A DNA stretch of 64,000 nt from Vibrionales bacterium SWAT-3 (GTDB lineage Bacteria > Pseudomonadota > Gammaproteobacteria > Enterobacterales > Vibrionaceae). The notes beneath the pieces are model-generated. The model was not told the DNA's origin, searched no databases, and saw only the letters and a list, made by a program, of their open reading frames with translations. The stretch spans positions 1 to 64,000 of the forward strand of contig AAZW01000021.1 in NCBI GenBank assembly GCA_000169995.1, written 5' to 3'. The stretch's first letter is position 1. Each line of letters opens with the position of its first letter. Positions 39,003-47,823 of this stretch are shown piece by piece. Made by a program: the position numbers and the translations under genes.

Positions 39003-39482
39003 ATGAGCCAATTTACACACATTAACGCGTCTGGCGAAGCGAACATGGTCGATGTATCGGCTAAGGCTGAAACGGTACGTGAAGCGAGAGCGGAAGCGTT
39101 CGTGCAAATGTCTGCTGAAACGCTAGAGCTGATTGTTTCTGGTAGCCACCATAAAGGTGATGTTTTCGCAACGGCACGTATCGCGGGTATTCAAGCGGCT
39201 AAAAAGACGTGGGATCTGATTCCACTGTGTCACCCTCTGCTATTAACTAAAGTAGAAGTGCAGCTTGAAGCTATCGAGTCTGAAAACAAGGTTCGCATCG
39301 AATCTGTTTGTAAGCTTGCTGGTAAGACGGGCGTAGAAATGGAAGCGCTAACGGCCGCATCTGTGGCTGCGTTAACGATTTACGATATGTGTAAAGCTGT
39401 TCAGAAAGACATTGTTATCGAAAACGTGCGCCTGTTAGAGAAGACAGGTGGTAAATCTGGTCACTTCAAGGTGGAATCATGA
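39003..39482 (+). CDS. moaC: Cyclic pyranopterin monophosphate synthase MoaC
   Basis: A 159-residue enzyme that turns the MoaA product into cyclic pyranopterin monophosphate. Family motifs [47 protein letters not shown] and GGKSGHF are all present. ATG 39003 is chosen over the TTG at 38997. The stop overlaps the moaD start by 4 bp. Confidence 0.96.
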   Translation: MSQFTHINASGEANMVDVSAKAETVREARAEAFVQMSAETLELIVSGSHHKGDVFATARIAGIQAAKKTWDLIPLCHPLLLTKVEVQLEAIESENKVRIESVCKLAGKTGVEMEALTAASVAALTIYDMCKAVQKDIVIENVRLLEKTGGKSGHFKVES

Positions 39483-39724
39483 TTACAGTACTTTTCTTTG
39501 CTCAAACTCGTGAACTTGTTGGTGTGGACAGCGTTGAAGTTGATGCACAATTTAAGACTATTGAAGCGATTCGTAGTCATCTTGTGACACAAGAAGGTAA
39601 ATGGGATATCGCATTGGAAGAGGGTAAGCTTCTGGCTGCACTTAACCAATCAATCGTACCTCTGACAACTGAAGTGAAAGACGGCGACGAAGTGGCTTTC
39701 TTCCCACCAGTGACTGGAGGCTAA
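39479..39724 (+). CDS. moaD: Molybdopterin synthase sulfur carrier subunit MoaD
   Basis: An 81-residue ubiquitin-like protein ending in the functional Gly-Gly (PPVTGG), which is thiocarboxylated to supply sulfur to molybdopterin synthase. It overlaps moaC by ATGA and is 2 bp from moaE. Confidence 0.96.
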   Translation: MITVLFFAQTRELVGVDSVEVDAQFKTIEAIRSHLVTQEGKWDIALEEGKLLAALNQSIVPLTTEVKDGDEVAFFPPVTGG

Positions 39725-39726
39725 GC

Positions 39727-40182
39727 ATGGATCCAAGAGTATTAGTGACAGCTGAGGACTTCTCGGTAGGCGACGAATACGACTACTTGGCTCAAGGTAC
39801 AGCTGCCGGAGCGATTGTGACGTTCGTTGGTAAAGTTCGCGACATGAACCTTGGCGATAATGTGATTGGTTTGTCTTTGGAGCACTATCCAGGCATGACA
39901 GAAAAATCGCTGAGCGAGATCTGTGACCAAGCTGAAGCGCGTTGGCCTATCCAGAAGATGCGTGTTATCCACCGTGTAGGTGACTTAGATATCGGCGACC
40001 AGATTGTTTACGTTGGTGTATCCAGTGCACACCGTGGTGCTGCATTTGAAGCCTGTGAATTCGTTATGGACTTCTTGAAAACCAAGGCTCCCTTTTGGAA
40101 AAAGGAACGCACGACTGAAACAACTCGTTGGGTTGATTCCCGTGACTCTGATGCGAAAGCGGCTGAGCGCTGGGAGAAGTAA
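39727..40182 (+). CDS. moaE: Molybdopterin synthase catalytic subunit MoaE
   Basis: A 151-residue catalytic subunit with FVGKVRD, LEHYPGM, HRVGDLDIGD, SAHRGAAFEAC and the active-site lysine segment KTKAPFWKKE. It is the last gene of moaABCDE, with a terminator at 40237-40265. Confidence 0.96.
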   Translation: MDPRVLVTAEDFSVGDEYDYLAQGTAAGAIVTFVGKVRDMNLGDNVIGLSLEHYPGMTEKSLSEICDQAEARWPIQKMRVIHRVGDLDIGDQIVYVGVSSAHRGAAFEACEFVMDFLKTKAPFWKKERTTETTRWVDSRDSDAKAAERWEK

Positions 40183-40834
40183 TTTCTCTGAAAGTGATGT
40201 TGCTTCAGCATTTACTCATTGGTATATGAGACAGTCAAAAACCGACCACTTGGGTCGGTTTTTTTGTGCCTACTATAAATCTATTTATAGATAACCATTG
40301 ATTTGATAAATGATAATTCATTGTGGTTGCATATAAATTCAGCGCGTAATTTTGTCTTAATTGGTGCATTGGATAACCCGGTTTGGTGCAGAGCATTATG
40401 CTGTCTTGTATAAAGTGATTATCCTCACAAATAGTGTAGACGGTTTAGGTGATATGTGATGTGCAATTAGATTTCATGTGGCATTAATGTTAATTTGCGC
40501 TCAGTGTTCTAGCATAAGATGCTAAAAAAAAGTATCAACACAGATACATCAACACTAAAGGCTGTTTTTTAATTAATCCCTCTACGCAAGTCACTACTGA
40601 TTTGGGATTTGTTAGATATTTACACTGATACCTTAAGTATTTCGGAGAATTATCCGATTTTTTGCGACTTGTTTGTGGCAAATTACTTCAATGGTTGATA
40701 GTGTGTGCCTCAATCTTTGTAAGGTTTTAGATTTTTATGCTTAAATTTTGAGCTAAATAAATCTAAATCACTGCCGTTCAGTGAACCAAGCAAAGAAGTC
40801 ATGGATGCAATACATAAAACTTGGAGTTTATTAA
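40183..40834. other. Long leader region of oppA
   Basis: No gene. After the moaE terminator there is AT-rich DNA with two direct copies of TTGGTGCA at 40361-40368 and 40383-40390 (two helical turns apart), a possible regulator site for the opp operon. Confidence 0.45.
40237..40265 (+). terminator. moaE terminator
   Basis: AAAAACCGACC / GGTCGGTTTTT stem, short loop, followed by T tract. Confidence 0.85.
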
Positions 40835-42466
40835 ATGTACAAGAATAAAATCACTCAGGCCCTTCTTCTAGGTGCTGGTTTGGCAGTGGCTGCCTCTTCT
40901 ACTCTTTCTATTGCTGCCGAAGTACTAGCGGGTACTAAGCTAGCAGAAAAACAAGAAATTGTTCGTGGTAATGGAACTGAGGTTGCGACTATTGACCCTC
41001 ATAAGTCATCAGGTGTACCCGAGTCTCACGTTATTCGCGATCTTCTAGAAGGCCTAGTCAACCAAGACAGTGATGGTAATACTATTCCTGGTGTAGCAGA
41101 AAGCTGGGAAACGACAGACAACCAAACATTCACTTTCCACCTACGTAAAGACGCAAAATGGTCCAATGGCGACCCTGTAACCGCTCAAGATTTCGTTTAC
41201 AGCTGGCAGCGTTTTGTTGATCCTGCAACGGCTTCTCCTTATTCTTGGTATATGGAATTTACTAAGATGGCGAATGCCAAAGAGATTGTTGAAGGTAAAA
41301 AAGATAAAAGTACACTGGGTGTAAAAGCAGTAGATGCGCATACATTAGTTGTTGAACTTGAAACTCCAGTTCCTTATTTTGTGATGATGATGGGGCACAC
41401 CTCGACCAAGCCAGTTCATAAGGCAACGGTAGAAAAGTACGGCGACCAATGGACTAAGCCTGAACATTTCGTCGGAAATGGTGCTTATGTGCTTGATCAG
41501 TGGGTAGTTAACGAGCGCATGACCTTAAAACGAAATGAGCAATATTGGGATGATGAAAAGACAGTTCTGAATAAAGTAACTTTCCTACCGATCGAAAATC
41601 AAGTCGCTGAAATGAATCGTTTTCTTTCAGGTGAAGTTGATATTTCTTACGATATGCCAATTGAGCATTTCAAACGCATGCAGAAAGAACATCCTGAAGA
41701 TGTCTCAGTTGTCGGCAATCTCTGTAGTTACTACTATAACTTTAATACGAAAGTTAAGCCTTTTGATGATGTTCGTGTTCGTAAGGCTATTTCTTATGCA
41801 GTTGATCGCGATATCGTCTCAAATGCTATTATGGGGCAAGGTCAAAAACCTGCATATTTCTTAACGCCTGAAATTACGGCTGGTTTTAATCCGAATTTGC
41901 CACAATACGCAAAAATGTCACAAAAAGAACGTAATGCGGAAGCTGCTCGTCTATTAGCAGAAGCGGGTTATTCTAAAGATAATCCTTTGGAGTTTACACT
42001 TCTTTACAATACTAATGAGAACCACAAGAAAGTTGCGGTAGCACTTGGTTCAATGTGGAAAAAAACACTGGGTTTAAAAGTTACGCTTGAGAACCAAGAG
42101 TGGAAAACTTACCTTTCTTCTAAGGATACGGGCAATTTCGAAGTTGCACGTGCTGGTTGGTGTGGTGACTACAATGAGGCATCAACATTCCTCACGCTCA
42201 TGACAAGCGAAAATACCAGCGGCGGTCAGCATTGGGGCAGTAAAGAATACGACGCTATAATCGATAAAGCTATTCACTCTACATCAGAGCAAGAACGTAA
42301 AGCTCTTTACTTAGAGGCTGAAAAGCTTATGGCCCAAGAAATGCCTATTGTCCCTATCTATCAATATGTGAAGACTCGCCTACTGAACCCGCATGTCGGT
42401 GGCTTCCCTGCGAACAACGCACAAGAAATGATTTATTCAAAAGACTTGTATATCAAGGCGCAATAA
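40835..42466 (+). CDS. oppA: Oligopeptide-binding protein OppA
   Basis: A 543-residue periplasmic binding protein of an oligopeptide ABC importer. The signal peptide is about residues 1-27 (cut after SIAA). It has the SBP_bac_5 family features: GTEVATIDPHKSSGVPESHVIRDLLEGL, WKTYLSSKDTGNFE, and a C-terminal YQYVKTRLLNPHVGG. It is the first gene of oppABCDF. A strong hairpin after it (42515-42547) should lower expression of the downstream genes relative to OppA. Confidence 0.96.
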   Translation: MYKNKITQALLLGAGLAVAASSTLSIAAEVLAGTKLAEKQEIVRGNGTEVATIDPHKSSGVPESHVIRDLLEGLVNQDSDGNTIPGVAESWETTDNQTFTFHLRKDAKWSNGDPVTAQDFVYSWQRFVDPATASPYSWYMEFTKMANAKEIVEGKKDKSTLGVKAVDAHTLVVELETPVPYFVMMMGHTSTKPVHKATVEKYGDQWTKPEHFVGNGAYVLDQWVVNERMTLKRNEQYWDDEKTVLNKVTFLPIENQVAEMNRFLSGEVDISYDMPIEHFKRMQKEHPEDVSVVGNLCSYYYNFNTKVKPFDDVRVRKAISYAVDRDIVSNAIMGQGQKPAYFLTPEITAGFNPNLPQYAKMSQKERNAEAARLLAEAGYSKDNPLEFTLLYNTNENHKKVAVALGSMWKKTLGLKVTLENQEWKTYLSSKDTGNFEVARAGWCGDYNEASTFLTLMTSENTSGGQHWGSKEYDAIIDKAIHSTSEQERKALYLEAEKLMAQEMPIVPIYQYVKTRLLNPHVGGFPANNAQEMIYSKDLYIKAQ

Positions 42467-42514
42467 TCAGCATTTCTATTCTCAAACGTTAATATAACTA
42501 TAACGATATAAGCT

Positions 42515-42547
42515 CTACATGCGCACTTTGCGCATGTAGCGCTTTTT
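42515..42547 (+). terminator. Attenuating hairpin between oppA and oppB
   Basis: Perfect 11-bp stem CTACATGCGCA / TGCGCATGTAG with loop CTT, followed by CGCTTTTTAT. It allows much more binding protein than permease, as usual in such operons. Confidence 0.8.
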
Positions 42548-42581
42548 ATATTCAATTGTCACAGTCTAAAAGAGTGAGTTT

Positions 42582-43502
42582 ATGCTTAAATTCATTATGA
42601 AAAGAATATTTGAAGCAGTGCCAACCATGTTGGTGCTGATCACTATTTCTTTTTGTCTCATGCGTTTCGCACCGGGTAACCCTTTCTCAAGCGAACGTGC
42701 TTTACCGCCAGAAGTTATGGCAAATATTGAAGCTAAATACGGCCTAGATAAACCGGTTTTTGAGCAGTACACCACGTACCTGACCAATATTCTGCAAGGT
42801 GATTTTGGTCCTTCTTTCAAGTATCTAGATTACTCGGTTAATGAATTGATTTCTGCTGCGCTACCAGTATCGGCAAAAGTTGGTTTCATCGCTTTTATTT
42901 TTACGGTCATCATGGGAGTTACTGTTGGTACTATCGCTGCTTTAAAGCACAATACTTGGATTGATTACACCATCATGTCAACGGCGATGCTTGGGGTTGT
43001 TATGCCTTCGTTCGTACTTGCACCCGCTTTGATATACGTATTTTCATTACATTTCAACCTTTTCCCGGCTGGTGGTTGGTTAGATGGCTCTGCTAAATAT
43101 CTAGTTCTGCCTGTCCTTGCTATGTCGTTCCTCTATGTCGCAACTTTTGCCCGAATCACTCGTGGTTCAATGATTGAAACACTGAACAGTAACTTTATCC
43201 GAACTGCTCGCGCGAAGGGGTTAAGCTATCGTTATATTGTTATTAAACATGCTCTTAAGCCAGCACTGCTGCCTGTTGTTTCCTACATGGGGCCAGCCTT
43301 CGTAGGTATTATCACAGGTTCAGTCGTTGTTGAAACCATCTTCGGCCTACCCGGTATCGGCAAGCTTTTTGTTAACGCCGCGTTCAACCGTGACTACTCG
43401 CTTGTAATGGGTGTAACTATCTTGATTGGTTTCCTATTCATCTTGTTTAACGCGATTGTTGATATTTTGTTAGCGGTTATTGACCCGAAAATTCGCTACT
43501 AA
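42582..43502 (+). CDS. oppB: Oligopeptide permease subunit OppB
   Basis: A 306-residue inner-membrane permease with six helices. The EAA loop that contacts the ATPases is in FIRTARAKGLSYRYIVIKHALKPA (read in two parts), and GSVVVETIFGLPGIGKL is the typical OppB/DppB motif. It lies 115 bp after oppA, behind the attenuating hairpin. Confidence 0.96.
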   Translation: MLKFIMKRIFEAVPTMLVLITISFCLMRFAPGNPFSSERALPPEVMANIEAKYGLDKPVFEQYTTYLTNILQGDFGPSFKYLDYSVNELISAALPVSAKVGFIAFIFTVIMGVTVGTIAALKHNTWIDYTIMSTAMLGVVMPSFVLAPALIYVFSLHFNLFPAGGWLDGSAKYLVLPVLAMSFLYVATFARITRGSMIETLNSNFIRTARAKGLSYRYIVIKHALKPALLPVVSYMGPAFVGIITGSVVVETIFGLPGIGKLFVNAAFNRDYSLVMGVTILIGFLFILFNAIVDILLAVIDPKIRY

Positions 43503-43514
43503 CAGGGACTGGTT

Positions 43515-44417
43515 ATGTTGAAGAAAAAAGAAAATTTAGAAGCGATCGAAAAGTTCTCTGAGAGTTTGGAGATTGAAGGTCGTAGTTTATGGCAGGATGC
43601 TCGTATTCGTTTCATGCGTAACAAAGCGGCGATGGTCAGCCTGTTCATCCTTACTATTATGGTACTGGCGGTTATCTTTTTGCCGATGCTGGCTCAGTAT
43701 ACTTACGATGATACTGACTGGTATGCGATGCACGTTGGCCCCAATGCTGACCACTGGTTCGGTACTGATAGCTTAGGTCGTGACCTGTACGTGCGTACTC
43801 TGGTCGGTGGCCGCATCTCATTGATGGTTGGTGTGATGGGTGCCTTCGTAGCAGTATTGATTGGTACGCTTTACGGTGCAGCTTCCGGCTTCATTGGTGG
43901 TCGTACTGACCGAGTGATGATGCGTATCCTAGAAATCTTGTATGCAGTACCATTCATGTTCCTAGTAATCGTTCTAGTGACATTCTTTGGTCGTAACATC
44001 ATTCTAATCTTCATTGCGATTGGTGCGATTGCTTGGCTAGATATGGCACGTATCGTACGTGGCCAAACGCTGAGTTTACGTAGTAAAGAGTTCATTGAAG
44101 CTGCACACGTATGTGGTGTAAGCAAATGGAAGATCATTACACGTCACATCGTTCCAAACGTTTTAGGTATCGTAGCGGTTTACTCTACGCTGCTTATTCC
44201 GAGCATGATCCTTACTGAATCATTCTTATCTTTCCTTGGTCTTGGTGTTCAAGAGCCTATGACAAGCTGGGGCGCACTGCTTCAAGAAGGTTCGCAAACA
44301 ATGGAAGTTGCAATTTGGCAACTGGCATTCCCTGCGGCATTCATGGTGGTCACGCTGTTCTGCTTTAACTACGTAGGCGATGGTCTGCGCGACGCGCTTG
44401 ATCCAAAAGACAGATAA
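43515..44417 (+). CDS. oppC: Oligopeptide permease subunit OppC
   Basis: A 300-residue permease partner of OppB, with the characteristic HWFGTDSLGRDLYVRTLVGG segment, the EAA loop (EFIEAAHVCGVSKWKI) and TESFLSFLGLGVQEPMTSW. It begins 12 bp after oppB. Confidence 0.96.
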   Translation: MLKKKENLEAIEKFSESLEIEGRSLWQDARIRFMRNKAAMVSLFILTIMVLAVIFLPMLAQYTYDDTDWYAMHVGPNADHWFGTDSLGRDLYVRTLVGGRISLMVGVMGAFVAVLIGTLYGAASGFIGGRTDRVMMRILEILYAVPFMFLVIVLVTFFGRNIILIFIAIGAIAWLDMARIVRGQTLSLRSKEFIEAAHVCGVSKWKIITRHIVPNVLGIVAVYSTLLIPSMILTESFLSFLGLGVQEPMTSWGALLQEGSQTMEVAIWQLAFPAAFMVVTLFCFNYVGDGLRDALDPKDR

Positions 44418-44469
44418 AAATTAATAGCAAATAAAACTACAAAAGCTATAAAAGATTAAGGAAGCAATG

Positions 44470-45444
44470 ATGAGCTTATTAGATGTCAAAGACCTGCGCG
44501 TCGAATTTACCACGCAAGATGGTATCGTAACCGCAGTAAACGACTTGAACTTCTCACTTAACCAAGGCGAAACGCTGGGTATTGTTGGGGAGTCAGGTTC
44601 AGGTAAATCACAGACTGTATTCTCTATCATGGGGTTGTTGGCAAAAAACGGCATCATCTCTGGTAGTGCAAAATTCGAAGGTAAAGAGATCCTTAACCTT
44701 CCAGAAAAAGAACTGAACAAAGTTCGTGCTGAACAGATCGCGATGATCTTCCAAGATCCGATGACATCACTGAACCCTTACATGAAAGTAAGTGACCAGC
44801 TGATGGAGGTACTTATGCTGCACAAAGGCATGGGTAAAGCGGAAGCATTCGAAGAATCAGTACGCATGCTTGAGGCGGTTAAAATACCTGAAGCACGTAA
44901 GCGTATCACCATGTACCCACACGAATTCTCTGGCGGCATGCGTCAGCGTGTGATGATTGCAATGGCGTTATTGTGCCGTCCAAAACTGCTTATTGCAGAT
45001 GAACCAACTACCGCGCTGGATGTAACTATTCAAGCACAAATCATGGAACTGTTGAACGAACTGAAAGATGAGTTCAATACGGCAATCATCATGATTACCC
45101 ACGATTTGGGGGTTGTTGCTGGTTCTTGTGACAAAGTACTTGTGATGTACGCAGGTCGTACAATGGAGTACGGTACGGTTGATGAAATCTTCTACAACCC
45201 AAGTCACCCATATGCGGAAGGTCTACTGAAAGCGATCCCTCGTTTGGATACAGAAGGTGAGATCCTACCGACTATTCCAGGTAACCCACCAAACTTACTT
45301 CGCCTGCCAACAGGCTGTCCTTACCAAGACCGTTGTCACCGTGTAATGGACCGTTGTAAGCAAGAAGCACCGATTCTGACTCCATTTGGTCAAGGCGACC
45401 GTCAGCGTGCTTGTTTTTCTGATTGGGAGGCTTGGACAAAATGA
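44470..45444 (+). CDS. oppD: Oligopeptide transport ATPase OppD
   Basis: A 324-residue ABC ATPase with Walker A GESGSGKS, signature FSGGMRQR, Walker B LLIADEPTTALD and the C-terminal oligopeptide-ABC cysteine motif (GCPYQDRCHRVMDRC), which can hold an Fe-S cluster. Start is ATG 44470; the preceding ATG at 44467 is equally possible. Its stop overlaps the oppF start (ATGA). Confidence 0.95.
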   Translation: MSLLDVKDLRVEFTTQDGIVTAVNDLNFSLNQGETLGIVGESGSGKSQTVFSIMGLLAKNGIISGSAKFEGKEILNLPEKELNKVRAEQIAMIFQDPMTSLNPYMKVSDQLMEVLMLHKGMGKAEAFEESVRMLEAVKIPEARKRITMYPHEFSGGMRQRVMIAMALLCRPKLLIADEPTTALDVTIQAQIMELLNELKDEFNTAIIMITHDLGVVAGSCDKVLVMYAGRTMEYGTVDEIFYNPSHPYAEGLLKAIPRLDTEGEILPTIPGNPPNLLRLPTGCPYQDRCHRVMDRCKQEAPILTPFGQGDRQRACFSDWEAWTK

Positions 45445-46436
45445 GCGTAGTAGATAAGCAGTTATTATTAGATATTAAAGACCTGAAAGTTCACTTTAGC
45501 ATTGCGGCTAAATCAGCGTGGCCTTGGGCAAAACCGTCAAACCTAAAAGCAGTTGATGGCGTTGATATCCACCTTTATGAAGGTGAGACGCTGGGTGTAG
45601 TAGGTGAGTCTGGTTGTGGTAAATCGACATTTGCTCGCGCAATCATTGGTTTGGTTGAAGCGACAGACGGCGAAGTAATGTGGTTAGGTCAAGACCTAAC
45701 TAAGATGCAAGAAGTACAACGTCGTGAAACTCGTAAAGAGATTCAGATGATCTTCCAAGACCCACTAGCATCGCTTAACCCGCGTATGTCTGTTGGTGAC
45801 ATCATTGCTGAGCCGCTAGAGACGTTCTACCCAGAGCTTTCTAAGCAGGAAGTGAAGGACCGCGTTAAAGAGATGATGGCTAAGGTAGGTCTACTGCCAA
45901 ACGTAATCAACCGTTACCCGCACGAGTTCTCTGGTGGTCAGTGTCAGCGTATTGGTATCGCACGTGCACTTATCTTGAAACCTAAGATGATCATCTGTGA
46001 TGAGCCAGTTTCGGCACTTGACGTATCTATCCAAGCTCAAGTTGTTAACCTGCTGAAAGAGCTACAAAAAGAGCTAGGTCTTTCGTTGGTATTCATCGCG
46101 CACGACTTGTCAGTTGTGAAGCACATCTCAGACCGTGTATTGGTAATGTACCTAGGTAATGCGGTTGAGCTGGGCGAATCAGATGCACTGTTCTCTGATC
46201 CAAAGCACCCGTACACTAAGGCGTTGATGTCTGCGGTTCCTATTCCAGACCCTCACTTAGAGCGTAGTAAAACTATCCAGATGCTGGAAGGTGACCTACC
46301 ATCGCCAATCAACCCACCATCAGGTTGTGTTTTCCGAACTCGTTGCCCACAAGCGACAGAAGCGTGTGCGCAAACTAAGCCAACGATTCAAGGCGATGAC
46401 GTTCACGCAGTATCTTGCTTGCACGTACAAATCTAG
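45441..46436 (+). CDS. oppF: Oligopeptide transport ATPase OppF
   Basis: A 331-residue ABC ATPase partner of OppD, with Walker A GESGCGKS, signature FSGGQCQR, Walker B MIICDEPVSALD and the C-terminal cysteine motif (CVFRTRCPQATEAC). ATG 45441 overlaps the oppD stop, so it is preferred to the in-frame ATG at 45423. Confidence 0.95.
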   Translation: MSVVDKQLLLDIKDLKVHFSIAAKSAWPWAKPSNLKAVDGVDIHLYEGETLGVVGESGCGKSTFARAIIGLVEATDGEVMWLGQDLTKMQEVQRRETRKEIQMIFQDPLASLNPRMSVGDIIAEPLETFYPELSKQEVKDRVKEMMAKVGLLPNVINRYPHEFSGGQCQRIGIARALILKPKMIICDEPVSALDVSIQAQVVNLLKELQKELGLSLVFIAHDLSVVKHISDRVLVMYLGNAVELGESDALFSDPKHPYTKALMSAVPIPDPHLERSKTIQMLEGDLPSPINPPSGCVFRTRCPQATEACAQTKPTIQGDDVHAVSCLHVQI

Positions 46437-46471
46437 AGCCAATTTAAAACGGTTCAGCCTGTGACAGGCTT

Positions 46472-46507
46472 AAGCGCGACTAGTTTTTAGAGTCGCGCTT
46501 TTTTTGT
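46472..46507 (+). terminator. opp operon terminator
   Basis: AAGCGCGACT / AGTCGCGCTT, 9-base loop, then seven T. The rest of 46437-46801 holds a second hairpin and a MITE-like repeat. Confidence 0.85.
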
Positions 46508-46565
46508 ACTGCAGGCCTAGTTCCTATATTTTGCTCAACAGCTTCATCAAATAATTCGAACAACT

Positions 46566-46606
46566 AAGCCAACTTCTTCTAGTTTTGAAAAAGTTGGCTT
46601 TTTTTA
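46566..46606 (+). terminator. Second hairpin with T tract
   Basis: AAGCCAACTT at 46566-46575 pairs with AAGTTGGCTT at 46591-46600, then a T run. It may be a backup terminator. Confidence 0.6.
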
Positions 46607-46611
46607 TACTA

Positions 46612-46772
46612 ATACCAATCGTAGTAAATAACTGCTCATCCTAGCTTGTTAAAACGCTCGATAACGGCGTTAGAATTTTTGATTGTAGATAGCTACTAAC
46701 AGAAAAATTCTTCCTTGTTCTCAAGCCTTTTCTCTACGCTATTTCTGAACATTTACTTACTGTGATTGGTAT
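46612..46772. repeat. MITE-like palindromic repeat A
   Basis: 161 bp bounded by terminal inverted repeats ATACCAATC (46612-46620) and GATTGGTAT (46764-46772), extending imperfectly about 12 bp further inward (GTAAATAA / TTTACTTAC). No coding capacity. It resembles short repeats dispersed in Vibrio genomes. Confidence 0.65.
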
Positions 46773-46801
46773 AAAAAAGTTAGCATTACAGGGGGTTGGA
46801 G

Positions 46802-47745
46802 ATGGGTAAGTTAGTTGAAGGTGTTTGGCACGATGTGTGGTACGACACTAAAGAAAGTGGTGGTAAGTTCGTTCGTGAAGATGCGGGCTTTCGTAACTGG
46901 GTTGAGAATAAGGCCGGTGCGCCATTTGAGCCAGAAAGTGGTCGTTATCATCTGTATGTATCGTTAGCTTGTCCGTGGGCGCATCGCACGCTGATCTTCC
47001 GTGAACTGAAAGACCTAACAGAGCACATTGATGTGACCGTCGTATGCCCAGACATGATGAGTGAAGGATGGCAAATGGGTTTACCTGAGCCACTATTTGG
47101 TCATACCCGTATGCACCAAATTTACACGCAAGCTAAGCCGGATTACTCAGGTCGAGTGACGGTGCCAGTACTGTGGGATAAGAAAACCAACACCATAGTC
47201 AGCAACGAATCTTCTGAAATTATTCGAATGTTTAACTCAGAGTTTAATCATATTACGGGCAATACTGATGATTATTACCCGTGGGAACTGGCGAGCAAGA
47301 TTGACGAATGGAACGACTACATCTATCCGAACATTAACAATGGCGTTTACCGTACTGGCTTTGCAACGACACAAGAAGCTTATGAAGAGGCGTATGACGC
47401 GCTATTCAAGGCATTAGACAAAGTGGATGCACATCTTAGAGAGAACCGTTATTTAGCGGGAGAGCAGATTACTGAAGCGGATTGGCGGTTGTTCACGACC
47501 TTGGTTCGATTCGATTCGATGCTGTGTATGTGGGTCACTTCAAGTGTAATAAGCAACGAGTTGCGGAATACAAACATATCCAAGGTTATCTAAAAGAGCT
47601 CTATCAAATAGAGGGTATTAAAGAGACGACGGATTTCTACCACATCAAGCGCCACTACTATTACAGCCACTCTGGTATCAACCCGACTCAAGTGGTGCCT
47701 AAAGGGCCTGATCTGGATTTAGATTCGCCTCACGGACGTGGTTAG
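46802..47745 (+). pseudogene. Glutathionyl-hydroquinone reductase-like protein (YqjG family), frameshifted
   Basis: Omega-class glutathione transferase family that reduces glutathionyl-hydroquinones. The N-terminal domain has the catalytic cysteine in YVSLACPWAHR, and the C-terminal helical domain runs to SPHGRG at 47745. The frame breaks at (TTCGA)x3, 47505-47519: with two copies the reading is VRFDAVYVGHFKCNKQR and continues for 75 more residues. With three copies, as here, translation ends at 47593. The repaired protein is about 313 residues, the usual size. The lesion may be a mutation, a reversible slippage site, or an assembly error. Confidence 0.85.
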
Positions 47746-47775
47746 AATCATTAATCCGCTTTTCTTCAGGCGTAA

Positions 47776-47805
47776 AAAAACCCTAGATAAACATCTAGGG
47801 TTTTT
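47776..47805. terminator. Bidirectional terminator before pta
   Basis: AAAAACCCTAGAT / ATCTAGGGTTTTT with loop AAAC; serves both convergent genes. Confidence 0.88.
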
Positions 47806-47823
47806 GCTTTCTGAAAAAGAAAA

